64,000 nucleotides of DNA from Baekduia alba (GCF_028416635.1 NZ_CP114013.1:5518001-5582000), one strand, 5' to 3'; positions 34,995 to 44,552 are shown, counted from the stretch's first letter. Numbers and translations: made by a program. Notes: generated by a model not told the origin, from the sequence alone.

Positions 34995-36167
34995 ATGGCC
35001 GCCCCCGAGAAGCCCGCCCTGCCGCCCGCGCTGCGCTCGCTGCTCGAAGCGGGCGGCGCGCTGGTTCGGCGCTCGTCGTCGGGCCGCGTCGGGATGGGCC
35101 GCGCCGCCGCGCTGGTCTCCGAGGACGCTGTGCCGCGCGCGCTGCGCAAGCTGCCGGCGACGCTGGAGGCCGCGCGCGCCGAAGCCGCCCGGCCGCTGGC
35201 GTTCAAGGACGTCGAGAAGCTCCTCAAGAGCGCGTGGGGCCGGCCGCCGGGCAAGGTCCTCGACGCCCTGGAGCCCGAGCCGCTGGCGGTGACGCCGAGC
35301 GCCCAGGTCCACCGCGGCGAGCGCGACGGGGACGCCGTCGCGGTCAAGGTGCTGCGCCCCGGGCTGACGGCCGCCGTTCGCAATGACCTTGCCTTGCTCG
35401 ACGTCCTCGCCCCGCCGCTGCGCCAGGTCTTCGGCGCCATGGACGCCGGGGCGATCCTGCGCGAGGTGCGCGAGACCGCGCTGGACGAGCTGGACCTGGA
35501 GCACGAGGCCTCGACGCAGCGCCAGGTGCGGCGGCTCCTGCGCGGCGTCGAGGGCCTGACCGTGCCGGCGCCCGACCTGGAGCTGAGCGGCGAGACCGTC
35601 CTGGTCAGCGAGCTGCTCCCCGGCCAGCCGCTCGCCGACATCAAGAAGCCGAAGGATCCCGGCGCCGTGGCCCGGACGCTCGTCGCCGCCCACGTCACCG
35701 CGGCTCGCGCCGGGCTCGTCCTCACCGACCCGCGGCCGGGCCACGTCATCATCATGAGCGGCGGCGTCGGCCTGCTCGGCACCGGTCGCGCGCGGCCCGT
35801 CGACCGCGACCGCGTCACCGCCGGGCTGGCGACGCTCGTCGCCTGGCGCGCCGGCGACCAGGACGGCTTCGCCGCCGCGGTCAGCGACGGCCTCGGCCTG
35901 CTGCCGGCCAGGGACGGACTCAAGGCCTATACCTTGGTCGCCGTCGTGCTGGGCGAGGTGCTCAAGGAGGAGACGCGCCTCGACGGCCCCGCGCTCGCGG
36001 CCATCGGCGACCGCGCGCTCGCGCACCTGCCGGCCGCCCTCACCATCGTCGACACGCTCACGCCCCATCCGCACGACCTCGCGGTCGCCCGCAGCGTCGG
36101 CCAGCTCTCCGCCGTCCTCGCACACCTCGGCGCGAGCGAGGACTGGGGCGCGCTGACGCTCGCTTAG
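34995..36167 (+). CDS. UbiB/ABC1-like protein with degenerate kinase motifs, 390 aa
   Basis: It follows the ABC1/UbiB outline: the atypical N-terminal helices, AVTPSAQVHRGERDG in the nucleotide-loop region, AVKVLRPGL with the catalytic Lys, and DELDLEHEASTQRQVRRLLR, the family E-x3-N/R helix. The second half has lost its active site. The usual HADPHPGN loop reads TDPRPGHVI, and the LLDFG magnesium motif reads LLGTGRARPVD. It may bind nucleotide but is unlikely to transfer phosphate. TAGGGT lies 9 nt before the ATG. The stop is followed directly by a 16-bp sequence repeated at 36606. Confidence 0.8.
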   Translation: MAAPEKPALPPALRSLLEAGGALVRRSSSGRVGMGRAAALVSEDAVPRALRKLPATLEAARAEAARPLAFKDVEKLLKSAWGRPPGKVLDALEPEPLAVTPSAQVHRGERDGDAVAVKVLRPGLTAAVRNDLALLDVLAPPLRQVFGAMDAGAILREVRETALDELDLEHEASTQRQVRRLLRGVEGLTVPAPDLELSGETVLVSELLPGQPLADIKKPKDPGAVARTLVAAHVTAARAGLVLTDPRPGHVIIMSGGVGLLGTGRARPVDRDRVTAGLATLVAWRAGDQDGFAAAVSDGLGLLPARDGLKAYTLVAVVLGEVLKEETRLDGPALAAIGDRALAHLPAALTIVDTLTPHPHDLAVARSVGQLSAVLAHLGASEDWGALTLA

Positions 36168-36181
36168 CCGACGGCGACCGG
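36166..36181. repeat. 16-bp direct repeat, left copy
   Basis: AGCCGACGGCGACCGG, identical to 36606-36621. The two copies flank a 424-bp segment that holds the gene at 36193-36579 and is less GC-rich than its surroundings. This copy overlaps the TAG stop of the UbiB-like gene. Confidence 0.7.
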
Positions 36182-36192
36182 AGCTCCGCGGT

Positions 36193-36579
36193 TCAGCCGG
36201 ACGCGTCTTCGATCATCGGATGGCGATCGGCGTACGCGGCGTCGATCGCCGACACGGCGGTCGGCGTGGCCCGCCAGGTCGACACGGCTGGGTCAGATGC
36301 GCTGGTCTCGACCAGCTGCCGGTCTGCGAGCCCCTTCAGCAGCTCCCGGGTCTCGGCTTCCGACAAGCCCCGCCATGCGACCGCCTCAGCGTGGATCTCA
36401 CTCAGCGCACGGAAGGCACCCTGCTCATCTCGCGCGTTCGACTGGCGCATCCGCACCAGGTGCAGCAGCGCGGCATGTCGTGCACCATCGACTCCGAGCC
36501 CAGGTCGCATCCAGTCCTCGACGGCCTCGGCCTCCGGAGATCCCGCGAACGCCCAGCCTCGGTCAGATCGTGACGCCAT
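36193..36579 (-). CDS. hypothetical protein, 128 aa
   Basis: It is probably soluble and helical: an acidic/amphipathic first half (SPEAEAVEDWMRPG) and a segment LSEAETRELLKGLADRQLVE that could be a winged-helix strand-helix. I recognise no family. Its codons use more A and T in third positions than neighbouring genes, and it lies exactly between two 16-bp direct repeats, so it looks like recently acquired DNA. No Shine-Dalgarno is obvious. The coding status is likely but not certain. Confidence 0.6.
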   Translation of the reverse strand: MASRSDRGWAFAGSPEAEAVEDWMRPGLGVDGARHAALLHLVRMRQSNARDEQGAFRALSEIHAEAVAWRGLSEAETRELLKGLADRQLVETSASDPAVSTWRATPTAVSAIDAAYADRHPMIEDASG

Positions 36580-36603
36580 GCTCGGCAGACCAGCCTGGAT
36601 GCT

Positions 36604-36999
36604 TCAGCCGACGGCGACCGGTGCGACGGGCGCGGCGTCGGCCGTGTCGAACGCGTCCTGCGCGTCGCGGACCGCGGCGATGTTCGCCTCGGCCCAGGTG
36701 CGCACGGCGGCGAGGGGCTCGTCGAGGGAGCGGCCCAGCGGCGTCAACGCGTACTCGACGCGCGGCGGGATCGTCGGGTAGACCGTCCGCGTCGCAAGGC
36801 CGTCGCGCTCCAGCGAGCGCAGCGTCTGCGTGAGCATCTTCTGCGAGATGCCGGGGATGCCGCGGCGCAGCTCCGAGAAGCGCTTCGTGTTGTCGCCCAG
36901 GCACCCGACCACCAGGAGCGTCCACTTGTCGGCGATCCGCGCCAGCGTCTCGCGCGTCGGGCAGCTCGGGTCGTAGACGCAGCCGTGGACGGTTTCCAT
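36604..36999 (-). CDS. HxlR-family regulator, 131 aa
   Basis: A winged helix of the HxlR type: CPTRETLARIADKWTLLVVG, CLGDNTKRFSELRRGIPGIS, QKMLTQTLRSLERDGLATRT. The N-terminal CVYDPSCP carries two Cys that in redox-sensing HxlR proteins react with quinones or electrophiles. Divergent to an NmrA-like reductase gene (37066), with repeated GGTGAC motifs in the gap, it is probably a redox-responsive repressor of that gene and itself. Its 3' end contains the right copy of the 16-bp repeat, so the C-terminal APVAVG may have been rebuilt by that event. Confidence 0.9.
   Translation of the reverse strand: METVHGCVYDPSCPTRETLARIADKWTLLVVGCLGDNTKRFSELRRGIPGISQKMLTQTLRSLERDGLATRTVYPTIPPRVEYALTPLGRSLDEPLAAVRTWAEANIAAVRDAQDAFDTADAAPVAPVAVG
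36606..36621. repeat. 16-bp direct repeat, right copy
   Basis: AGCCGACGGCGACCGG, identical to 36166-36181. It lies inside the last codons of the HxlR gene. Confidence 0.7.
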
Positions 37000-37000
37000 G

Positions 37001-37062
37001 AGGTGACCGTAGCACTTCTGGGTGCCGTCTTCCCGACGGTGACTGGGTCACTTAAGGTGACC
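37001..37062. promoter_or_regulatory. HxlR operator region with repeated GGTGAC
   Basis: The divergent gap has AGGTGACC at 37001-37008 and again at 37055-37062, plus CGGTGACT near 37037. GGTCAC-TTAAG-GTGACC (37046-37062) is a perfect 6-bp inverted repeat. The array spans both start regions, as expected for the operators of the adjacent HxlR regulator. Confidence 0.65.
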
Positions 37063-37065
37063 GCG

Positions 37066-37944
37066 ATGACCCCTTCCTCGACCCATCCCATCCTCCTCGT
37101 CGGCGCGACCGGGACCGTCGGCGGCAAGGTCGCCGCCGCCTTGGCCGACCGCCCGGGAGTCCGCGCGCTGGCGCGCAGCGACCAGGCCGCAGCGCAGCTG
37201 CGCGCAGTTGGGATCGCCGACATCGTCCGCGGCGACGTCGGCGACCGCGCCGCGCTCGACGCGCTCATGGCCGGCGGCGGCCGCCTGCTGCTGATCACGC
37301 CCTACAGCGAGGGCCAGGACGTCCTCGAGCTCGGCGCGCTCGAGGCCGCCGTCGCCGCCGGCGTCGAGCACGTGGTCAAGTTGTCCGTGTCGAAGATCCC
37401 GGCCGACGTGCCGATCTTCGCGCGCCACGCGCGCGTCGAGGAGGCGCTCGCCGCCGCCCCGCTGACGGCCACGGTCCTCCAGCCCGAGCACTTCATGGAC
37501 AACCTGCTCTTCCAGCTCGACGCCCTGGCGGACGGGACCGTGGTCCAGACCGCGCCGCCGGAGGCGCCGCTCGCGCACGTCGACGCGCGCGACATCGCCG
37601 ATGTGGCGACGCACGCGCTCACCGCGCCCGAGGCGCCGGCGGGCGCCTTCCACCTCACGGGTCGTGAGCGCCTGACCGCCGCGCAGCTGGCGGCCGAGCT
37701 TGGCGCCGCGCTGGGCCGGGACGTGACCGCCGTCACCCCCGACAAGGACGCCTGGGCAGCCGGCGCCCGCGCAGCCGGGACGCCCGAGTGGATGATCGTC
37801 GACGCGCTCGGCGCCTGGGACCTCGTCGTCACCGTCCCGCGCGAGGTCAGCGACGCGGTCCCGACCCTGCTCGGGCGCCCGGCCCGGCCGGTCTCGGCGT
37901 TCGCGCGCGAGGTCCTCGCGCCCGCGCTCAGCGTCACCGCCTGA
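37066..37944 (+). CDS. NmrA-family NAD(P)-binding protein / quinone-reductase-like, 292 aa
   Basis: The Rossmann loop VGATGTVGGKV and the segments LLLITPYSEGQDVLELGALE, VKLSVSK and LQPEHFMDNLLFQ are those of NmrA-like proteins such as the quinone reductase YtfG/QorB. No catalytic YxxxK is present. The ATG at 37066 follows AAGGTG, which is both a weak Shine-Dalgarno and part of the operator. Divergent from the HxlR regulator, it is probably induced by quinones or other electrophiles. Confidence 0.88.
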   Translation: MTPSSTHPILLVGATGTVGGKVAAALADRPGVRALARSDQAAAQLRAVGIADIVRGDVGDRAALDALMAGGGRLLLITPYSEGQDVLELGALEAAVAAGVEHVVKLSVSKIPADVPIFARHARVEEALAAAPLTATVLQPEHFMDNLLFQLDALADGTVVQTAPPEAPLAHVDARDIADVATHALTAPEAPAGAFHLTGRERLTAAQLAAELGAALGRDVTAVTPDKDAWAAGARAAGTPEWMIVDALGAWDLVVTVPREVSDAVPTLLGRPARPVSAFAREVLAPALSVTA

Positions 37945-37950
37945 TCGCAG

Positions 37951-38814
37951 CTAGCCGCGCGTGGCCGAGTCGAGTTCCAGCTCCGGCTCGGCCTCGGGCC
38001 GCCAGCCCGGACCGTGGAGCGCCAGCCCGGCCCGCGTCCGCCACGACGTGGCCCGGCGGACGTCGTGCCACAGGTCGATGTACTCGTGGAACGCGACGCG
38101 GACCGGGTTGTGCGTGTCGATGTCGGTGGTCAGCCCATACTTCACGCGCTCGCGCTCCGGCGCGAAGGTCCCGAACAGGCGGTCCCAGATGACGAGGATG
38201 CCGCCGTAGTTCTTGTCCAGGTACTGCTCGTTGGAGCCGTGGTGGACGCGGTGGTGCGACGGCGTGTTGAGCACCGCCTCGATCGGCCGGCCCAGCCGGC
38301 CGACGCGCTCGGTGTGGATGCCGAACTGGTAGATCAGCGACCAGGCCTGCGCGAGCAGCACCATCCACGGCGCGAAGCCGACCAAGGGCATCCACAACCA
38401 GAACGGCGCGTAGGTCATCGGCACCCACGTCTGCCGCAGCGCGGTGCTCAGGTTGTAGTGCTGGCTGGAGTGGTGGACGACGTGGCTGGCCCAGAACACG
38501 CGCGACTCGTGCGACACGCGGTGGAACCAGTAGTAGGAGAAGTCGTCGGCGAAGAACAGCGCGACCCACACCCACCACGCGTCCGTCGGCAGGTGCCACG
38601 GCGCGAGCTCGTAGAGCACGGCGTACGCGGCGAGGACCGCGAACTTCCACCCGACGTTGATGATGACGTTGCCGATCCCCATCGTGATCGACGTCCGCGA
38701 GTCCTGCGCGTCGTAGCCGATCATCCCGTCGGACTCGAGGTGCCGGAAGGACGCGAACTCGACGACGAGCAGCAGGATGAAGTAGGGGAACGCGTAGTAC
38801 AGGATCTCGGCCAC
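37951..38814 (-). CDS. sterol desaturase / fatty acid hydroxylase family protein, 287 aa
   Basis: An integral membrane di-iron enzyme with the three histidine clusters: HRVSHES near residue 98, HVVHHSSQHYN near 110, and SHHRVHHGSN near 187. At least four hydrophobic segments are present (YYAFPYFILLLVVEFASF; APFWLWMPLVGFAPWMVLLA). Families of this type hydroxylate or desaturate sterols, fatty acids or carotenoids with O2. The gene follows the FadR-like GntR regulator by 6 nt on the same strand, suggesting a lipid-linked role under that regulator. The substrate is not known. Confidence 0.9.
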   Translation of the reverse strand: MAEILYYAFPYFILLLVVEFASFRHLESDGMIGYDAQDSRTSITMGIGNVIINVGWKFAVLAAYAVLYELAPWHLPTDAWWVWVALFFADDFSYYWFHRVSHESRVFWASHVVHHSSQHYNLSTALRQTWVPMTYAPFWLWMPLVGFAPWMVLLAQAWSLIYQFGIHTERVGRLGRPIEAVLNTPSHHRVHHGSNEQYLDKNYGGILVIWDRLFGTFAPERERVKYGLTTDIDTHNPVRVAFHEYIDLWHDVRRATSWRTRAGLALHGPGWRPEAEPELELDSATRG

Positions 38815-38820
38815 GATGTC

Positions 38821-39519
38821 CTAGGCCTTGGTGTCGGGGATCGAGCGGACCAGGAGCGCGCGGGCGGCAGCGAACGCCGCGTCCTCGTCGGCGCGCGCGA
38901 TGGCGCCGGCGAGCGCGGCCACCGCGGGCGCGTCGCCGACCTCGGGGCCGACGACCGACGCGTCGAACGACAGCACGCGCTGGCCGGCGACGAGCGTGTT
39001 GAGCGCCAGCCGGTAGGCGAGGTTGCCGGACGCGTCGATGATCGCGTCCCACAGGACGTCGTAGATCGCGGTGCGGGCGACGAGGTCGTCGGTCGCGGCG
39101 AGCGCGGCGGCGCGCGCCTGGAGCTCGGCACGGACCGCCGGGCCCGCGCGCCGGGCGGCCAGGCGCGCGGCGTCGGCGCCGACCGAGGCGCGCATCTCGA
39201 ACATCGCGCCGACCAGCCCGAGCTCCTCGGGCGGCAGCTCAGCCTCGGTGCCGAGCGCGAGCAGGAGGTCGAGGCCGCCGTGGCGGCGCCAGTCGCGCAC
39301 GCGCGTCGCGCCGCCCTGCGAGATCGAGATCAGGCCGGCCTGCTGCAGGCGCTTGAGCGCCTCGCGCACGGCGTGCCGGCTGGCGCCGAGATCGTCCGAG
39401 AGCTGACGCTCCGACGGCAGCGCGGCGTCAGGCGCGTAGGTGCCGTCGAGGATCGCGCGCCGCAGCGCGGCGTGGATCTCGCCCGACCGCGTCGTCCCAA
39501 CTGGTCCAACCAGTGCCAT
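38821..39519 (-). CDS. GntR-family regulator, FadR/FCD type, 232 aa
   Basis: The N-terminal GntR winged helix is complete: GEIHAALRRAILDGTYAPDA, ALPSERQLSDDLGASRHAVR, EALKRLQQAGLISISQGGAT. The remaining 150 residues are helical and fit an FCD-type effector domain, though without obvious metal-binding His. The ATG at 39519 is used because the domain starts right after it and two palindromes overlap this start. The palindromes (AACTGGTCCAACCAGT and AACTGGTTGTACCAGA) closely resemble E. coli FadR sites, pointing to autoregulation and perhaps an acyl-type effector. It forms an operon with the desaturase-family gene. Confidence 0.9.
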   Translation of the reverse strand: MALVGPVGTTRSGEIHAALRRAILDGTYAPDAALPSERQLSDDLGASRHAVREALKRLQQAGLISISQGGATRVRDWRRHGGLDLLLALGTEAELPPEELGLVGAMFEMRASVGADAARLAARRAGPAVRAELQARAAALAATDDLVARTAIYDVLWDAIIDASGNLAYRLALNTLVAGQRVLSFDASVVGPEVGDAPAVAALAGAIARADEDAAFAAARALLVRSIPDTKA

Positions 39520-39536
39520 GAACTGGTTGTACCAGA
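39500..39536. promoter_or_regulatory. double FadR-like operator
   Basis: ACTGGT-CCA-ACCAGT (39500-39514) is a perfect palindrome. ACTGGT-TGT-ACCAGA (39522-39536) is the same with one mismatch. Their centres are 22 bp apart, two helical turns. They flank and overlap the gntR start codon. E. coli FadR recognises AACTGGTCnGACCnGTT. Confidence 0.75.
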
Positions 39537-39592
39537 TGCGAGGCCGGACGCGCAACCGGTCACACGATCGGCAGGATGCGCCAACAAGGTTC

Positions 39593-40159
39593 ATGGACTC
39601 CCGATCCGACACCGAGCTGCTCGCGGCCGCCCTGGCCGGCGAGGGTGAGGCGTTCGGCGGCTTCTACCGGAGGCACGTCCGGCGGGTCGCCGCGTTCCAC
39701 CTCGCGCGCACGCACGAGGCCCAGGACGCCGCCGACCTGACCGCCGAGACGTTCGCCACCGCGCTGGAGGCGCTCGACCGCTTCGACCCGACCCGGGGCG
39801 AGCCGATCGCCTGGCTGTTCGGCATCGCCCGCCATCGCGTCAGCAACGCGCGCCGCCGCGGCGCCGTCGAGGACCGCGCCCGCCGCCGGCTCGGGATCGA
39901 GCGTGTGCAGCTCGACGACGCCGGCCTGGAGCAGGTCGAGTCCGCGGCGTCCGCCGAGCTCGTGCGCGTCGAGCTGAGGGAGGGCTTCAACGCGCTCCCG
40001 ACCGACCAGCGCGACGCGATCGCGCTGCGCGTCCTGCTCGACCACGACTACGCCGAGATGGCCGACGCCGGCGGGATCTCGGAGGCCGTCGTGCGCAAAC
40101 GCGTCTCGCGCGGCCTCTCCGCGCTCCGTGCCCGCCTCGCCGGAAGGACCTCGTCATGA
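39593..40159 (+). CDS. ECF-type RNA polymerase sigma factor, 188 aa
   Basis: Region 2 is EAFGGFYRRHVRRVAAFHLA, RTHEAQDAADLTAETFATAL; region 4 is LPTDQRDAIALRVLLDHDYA, EMADAGGISEAVVRKRVSRG. It has only sigma2 and sigma4 domains, as in group IV factors. The start at 39593 places MDSRSDTELL directly before region 2. The next gene overlaps by ATGA and encodes a membrane protein with a cytoplasmic N-terminus, a candidate anti-sigma factor. The signal and targets are unknown. Confidence 0.9.
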   Translation: MDSRSDTELLAAALAGEGEAFGGFYRRHVRRVAAFHLARTHEAQDAADLTAETFATALEALDRFDPTRGEPIAWLFGIARHRVSNARRRGAVEDRARRRLGIERVQLDDAGLEQVESAASAELVRVELREGFNALPTDQRDAIALRVLLDHDYAEMADAGGISEAVVRKRVSRGLSALRARLAGRTSS

Positions 40160-40758
40160 CCGACCGCAACGACTTCTTCGCCGACCTCGAGCGCCAGCTC
40201 GTCACCGCCACCACCGAACGCCGGCCCCGCCTGCGCCGCGCCCGCGCCAGGCGCGCGGCGCTGTTGTCCACCATCCTGGTCGCCGTGCTCGCCGCCGGCG
40301 GCGGCCTGGCGGCGGCGGTCACGTCGACCAACGGCGCCGACAGCGACGGCGGCGGCCCGGCCGGGGCGACGACGCGCACCGAGCAGACCCAGGAGCAGAC
40401 CGTCGCGATCGATCCGGCGACCGGCCGCACGACGCCCGAGCCCGGCACCTACACGGTGGCGATCCTCAACGGCACGACCGTCCCCGGCCTGGCTCGCGGC
40501 GTCGCCAACCGCCTGACCAACGCCAAGCACAAGATCGGCAACGTGACCAACGCCGCGACCCAGGACCGCTCCGCGACCCTCGTCGAGTTCGCACCGGGCC
40601 ACCGCGCCGAGGCCAACGCCGTCGCCGAGGTCATCGACGTGGCACCGTCGGCGGTCGAGCCCGAGAGCGCCGGCTCCAAGGCGATCGCCGGCGCCGCGGC
40701 GGCCGTCGTGGTGACGGTCGGCGCCGACCAGAACACGTCGCCTCAGCACTCGGGCTGA
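40156..40758 (+). CDS. membrane-anchored LytR_C-domain protein, candidate anti-sigma, 200 aa
   Basis: Residues 1-33 are basic and cytoplasmic. Residues 34-56 are one membrane helix (ALLSTILVAVLAAGGGLAAA). Residues 95-185 resemble the extracytoplasmic LytR C-terminal domain (TYTVAILNGTTVPGLARGVA, NRL). No zinc HxxxCxxC anti-sigma motif is visible. The ATGA overlap with the ECF sigma gene suggests it senses an envelope signal for that sigma factor, but this is inferred from position. A tandem 13-bp repeat follows the stop. Confidence 0.75.
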   Translation: MTDRNDFFADLERQLVTATTERRPRLRRARARRAALLSTILVAVLAAGGGLAAAVTSTNGADSDGGGPAGATTRTEQTQEQTVAIDPATGRTTPEPGTYTVAILNGTTVPGLARGVANRLTNAKHKIGNVTNAATQDRSATLVEFAPGHRAEANAVAEVIDVAPSAVEPESAGSKAIAGAAAAVVVTVGADQNTSPQHSG

Positions 40759-40790
40759 GGCGGGGCGCTGAGGCGGGGCGCTGAGGCGGC
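40754..40790 (+). repeat. short tandem repeat, 13-bp unit
   Basis: GCTGAGGCGGGGC occurs twice in a row (40754-40766, 40767-40779) and a third, partial copy follows to 40790. It begins at the stop codon of the preceding gene, so the repeat count could alter the end of that protein. Confidence 0.7.
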
Positions 40791-40941
40791 CGATTGCGGC
40801 CAACCGCGGTGGTGCCGCCAGCGGCGAGCGGGGCGCGGCAACCGAGGGGCGGCGCGGCGGCGGCGAGCATGCCGCGGAGGACGTCGCCCGCGGGGCGCGG
40901 CAACCGGAGGGCCGAGACGGCAACCGAGATAGGTTGCCCAG

Positions 40942-41880
40942 GTGGCCCAGGTCTCCACGGCCACCGCGCCGCCCACGCGGCTCCAGCAGCTCGTCGCGCG
41001 GCCGCGTGCGATGGCGGTCCTCGGCGCCTTGACGATCGCGTTCAGCTCGATCCTCGTCCGCCTCGCCGGCGTCTCGCCCTCGACCGCCGCCGTGTTCCGG
41101 TGCGCCTACGCGGTCCCGGTCCTGTTCCTGCTCGCCCGCCACGAGGATCGCCGGCTCGGACCGAGACCGGCGCGGGATCGCCGGCTCGCGGCCATCGCGG
41201 GGATCTTCTTCGCCATCGACCTCGTCTGCTGGCACCACGCGATCGACGACGTCGGCGCGGGCCTGGCCACGGTGCTCGGCAACCTCCAGGTCGCGTTCGT
41301 GCCGCTGATCGCCTGGGCCGTCCTCGAGGAGCGTCCCGGCGCGCGCGTGCTGGCGACGCTGCCGCTGATGCTGAGCGGCATCGTCCTGATCTCCGGCGCG
41401 CTGGAGTCCGGCGCCTACGGCGACAGCCCCGCCCAGGGCGTCGTCTTCGGCGTCGCGACCGGGCTCAGCTACGCGGGCTTCATCCTCGTCCTGCGCGCCG
41501 GCGGCCAGGACCTGCGCCGCCCCGCCGGCCCGCTGTTCGACGCGACGTTCGTCGCCGCCCTCGGCGCGCTGGCGATCGGCGCGGTCGTCGGCGACCTCGA
41601 CCTCGTCCCGTCGTGGCCCGCTCACGGCTGGCTCTTCACGCTGGCGATCACCTCGCAGGTGCTCGGCTGGCTGCTGATCAGCGCGTCGCTGCCGCGCCTG
41701 CCCGCCGCGCTGACGTCGGTCCTGCTCACGATCCAGCCGATCGGCTCGGTGATCCTGGGCGCGCTGATCTTCGCCGAGAGCCCGAGCGCGCTGCAGCTGC
41801 TCGGCGTCGCGGCGATCCTCACCGGACTGGTGCTGACCGCCCGACGGCCGAAGGCAACTACGCTGGTGGGAGAGACCTGA
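40942..41880 (+). CDS. EamA/DMT-family transporter, 312 aa
   Basis: Ten hydrophobic segments in two EamA halves: AVLGALTIAFSSILVRLAGV near residue 20, GLATVLGNLQVAFVPLIAWA near 105, and ALTSVLLTIQPIGSVILGAL, IFAE near 260. These have the conserved P-x-x-E ends of each repeat. It would export or import small metabolites at the inner membrane; the substrate is unknown. The GTG at 40942 has TAGGTT 6 nt upstream and no Shine-Dalgarno, fitting a leaderless start. The next gene begins within its stop codon (TGATG). Confidence 0.88.
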   Translation: MAQVSTATAPPTRLQQLVARPRAMAVLGALTIAFSSILVRLAGVSPSTAAVFRCAYAVPVLFLLARHEDRRLGPRPARDRRLAAIAGIFFAIDLVCWHHAIDDVGAGLATVLGNLQVAFVPLIAWAVLEERPGARVLATLPLMLSGIVLISGALESGAYGDSPAQGVVFGVATGLSYAGFILVLRAGGQDLRRPAGPLFDATFVAALGALAIGAVVGDLDLVPSWPAHGWLFTLAITSQVLGWLLISASLPRLPAALTSVLLTIQPIGSVILGALIFAESPSALQLLGVAAILTGLVLTARRPKATTLVGET

Positions 41881-42143
41881 TGATGAGCATCGTCCGCATC
41901 TGGATCCCCGTCGCGATCCTCCTCGCCGGCGTCGTGCTGATCATCGTGCGCGGCGGCGACGAGACCTCGATCGAAGGGGCCGCCGCCCTCTGGGGCGCCG
42001 GTCTCAGCGTGGCGCTGCTCAACTGGCTGCACCGGATGGGCGTCAGCGGTGACAGCGCCCGCGTCGAGGAGGACGAGGCGCGCGCCTACTTCGCCCGCCA
42101 CGGGCACTGGCCCGACGATGTGCCGCCGCGGCAGGGATCCTGA
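41880..42143 (+). CDS. small two-helix membrane protein, 87 aa
   Basis: Residues 5-25 (IVRIWIPVAILLAGVVLIIV) and 35-50 (AAALWGAGLSVALLNWLHRM) are hydrophobic. The tail is charged and ends with DDVPPRQGS. GGGAG lies 8-12 nt before the ATG, which shares its A with the stop of the EamA gene, so the two are coupled. No family is recognised. It may be an accessory to the transporter. Confidence 0.75.
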   Translation: MMSIVRIWIPVAILLAGVVLIIVRGGDETSIEGAAALWGAGLSVALLNWLHRMGVSGDSARVEEDEARAYFARHGHWPDDVPPRQGS

Positions 42144-42207
42144 CGCGCAGGCGGCTGACCGAACCGCTCTACTTCCGGGAACGACGTGTCGTTAACACGG
42201 AGTGGGC

Positions 42208-43202
42208 ATGCTGAGCGACGTCTTCCGTACCGCCAACCACGCGCTGGAGCTCCTGCTCCACCGTGCGGCGAGCGTGAACCCATGGCTCTGCGTCGTCGGG
42301 ATCGTGCTGTACATCTTGGCCCAGGCCGTGCGGCCGCGGGGCTGGCACACGATCATCAAGGCCGCCTATCCGGACGCGGGCCTCAAGGCGCGCCACACGA
42401 CTGCGGCCTACCTGGCGGGCGCGGGCCTGAACGGCGTCATCCCGGCGCGCGGCGGCGACATCGTCAAGTTGTGGCTGGTGCACCGGCGGATCCCCGACGC
42501 CCGCTACCCGACGCTCGCGGCGACGTTCATCCCGGAGACGCTGTTCGAGACGCTCTTCGGGATCGGCCTCGTGATCTGGGCGCTGACCCGCGGCTTCCTG
42601 CCGGTCCCCACCTCGTCGGGCGAGCTGCCGCACCTCGACGTCACGTTCATCATCGAGCACCCGTTCTTCTCGACCGGCGGCGTGGTGGTCCTCGGCGTGG
42701 CGGGCTACGGCCTGTGGCGCCTGCTGCGCAAGCGGGTCACCGACCTGACCGCGCGCCTGCGCCAGGGCGTGCGGATCCTCCACGAGCCGCGCCGCTTCGT
42801 CTTCGGCGTCGCGTCGTGGCAGGCGCTCGGGCGCCTCATCCGCCTCGGCTCGCTCGCCGCGTTCATGGAGGCCTTCCACCTGCCGGTAACGCTCTCGACC
42901 GTCACGCTCGTGATGGCCGCCCAGGGCGGCGGCCGGATCATCCCGCTCGCGCCCGCGAGCGCCGGGCTGCGCCTCGCGATGCTGAGCTACGGCTTCGTCG
43001 AGACGACCGGCCACGCCGTCGACATCGCCGCGATCACGACGTTCACCTTCGGCGTCGGCGCGCTGCTGATGGTCGTCGGCCTGGTCGTCGGGCTGATCGC
43101 GCTCGGCTACGAGCTGGGCACGTGGTCGCCGCGCGCGGCGATCCGGGCCGCGCGCGAAGCCGTCCACCGCCACCGCGCCGCGGCGGCGGAGCCGAGCAAG
43201 GC

Positions 43203-43206
<4 letters not shown>
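42208..43206 (+). CDS. lysylphosphatidylglycerol synthase-like transmembrane (flippase-domain) protein, 332 aa
   Basis: About seven hydrophobic segments with the signature GAGLNGVIPARGGDIVKLWL near residue 75 and AAQGGGRIIPLAPASAGLRL near 235, typical of the membrane domain of LPG synthases and related UPF0104 proteins. The catalytic aminoacyl-transfer domain is absent, so this is the stand-alone membrane half, possibly a lipid or polyprenyl-lipid transporter. GGAG 8 nt before the ATG at 42208 decides the start; a GTG at 42202 is also open. Its stop shares CTAG with the convergent HisD-like gene. Confidence 0.85.
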
Positions 43207-44495
<1,289 letters not shown>

Positions 44496-44552
44496 CGGCT
44501 GAGAGTAGGCTTCCCGCGAGCCACAATCCAGACTTGGACTTCCTTCACCTCT

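Noticed and set aside
40754-40790. Possible CRISPR-like repeat
   Set aside because: The 13-bp units are directly adjacent without spacers, so this is a simple tandem duplication.
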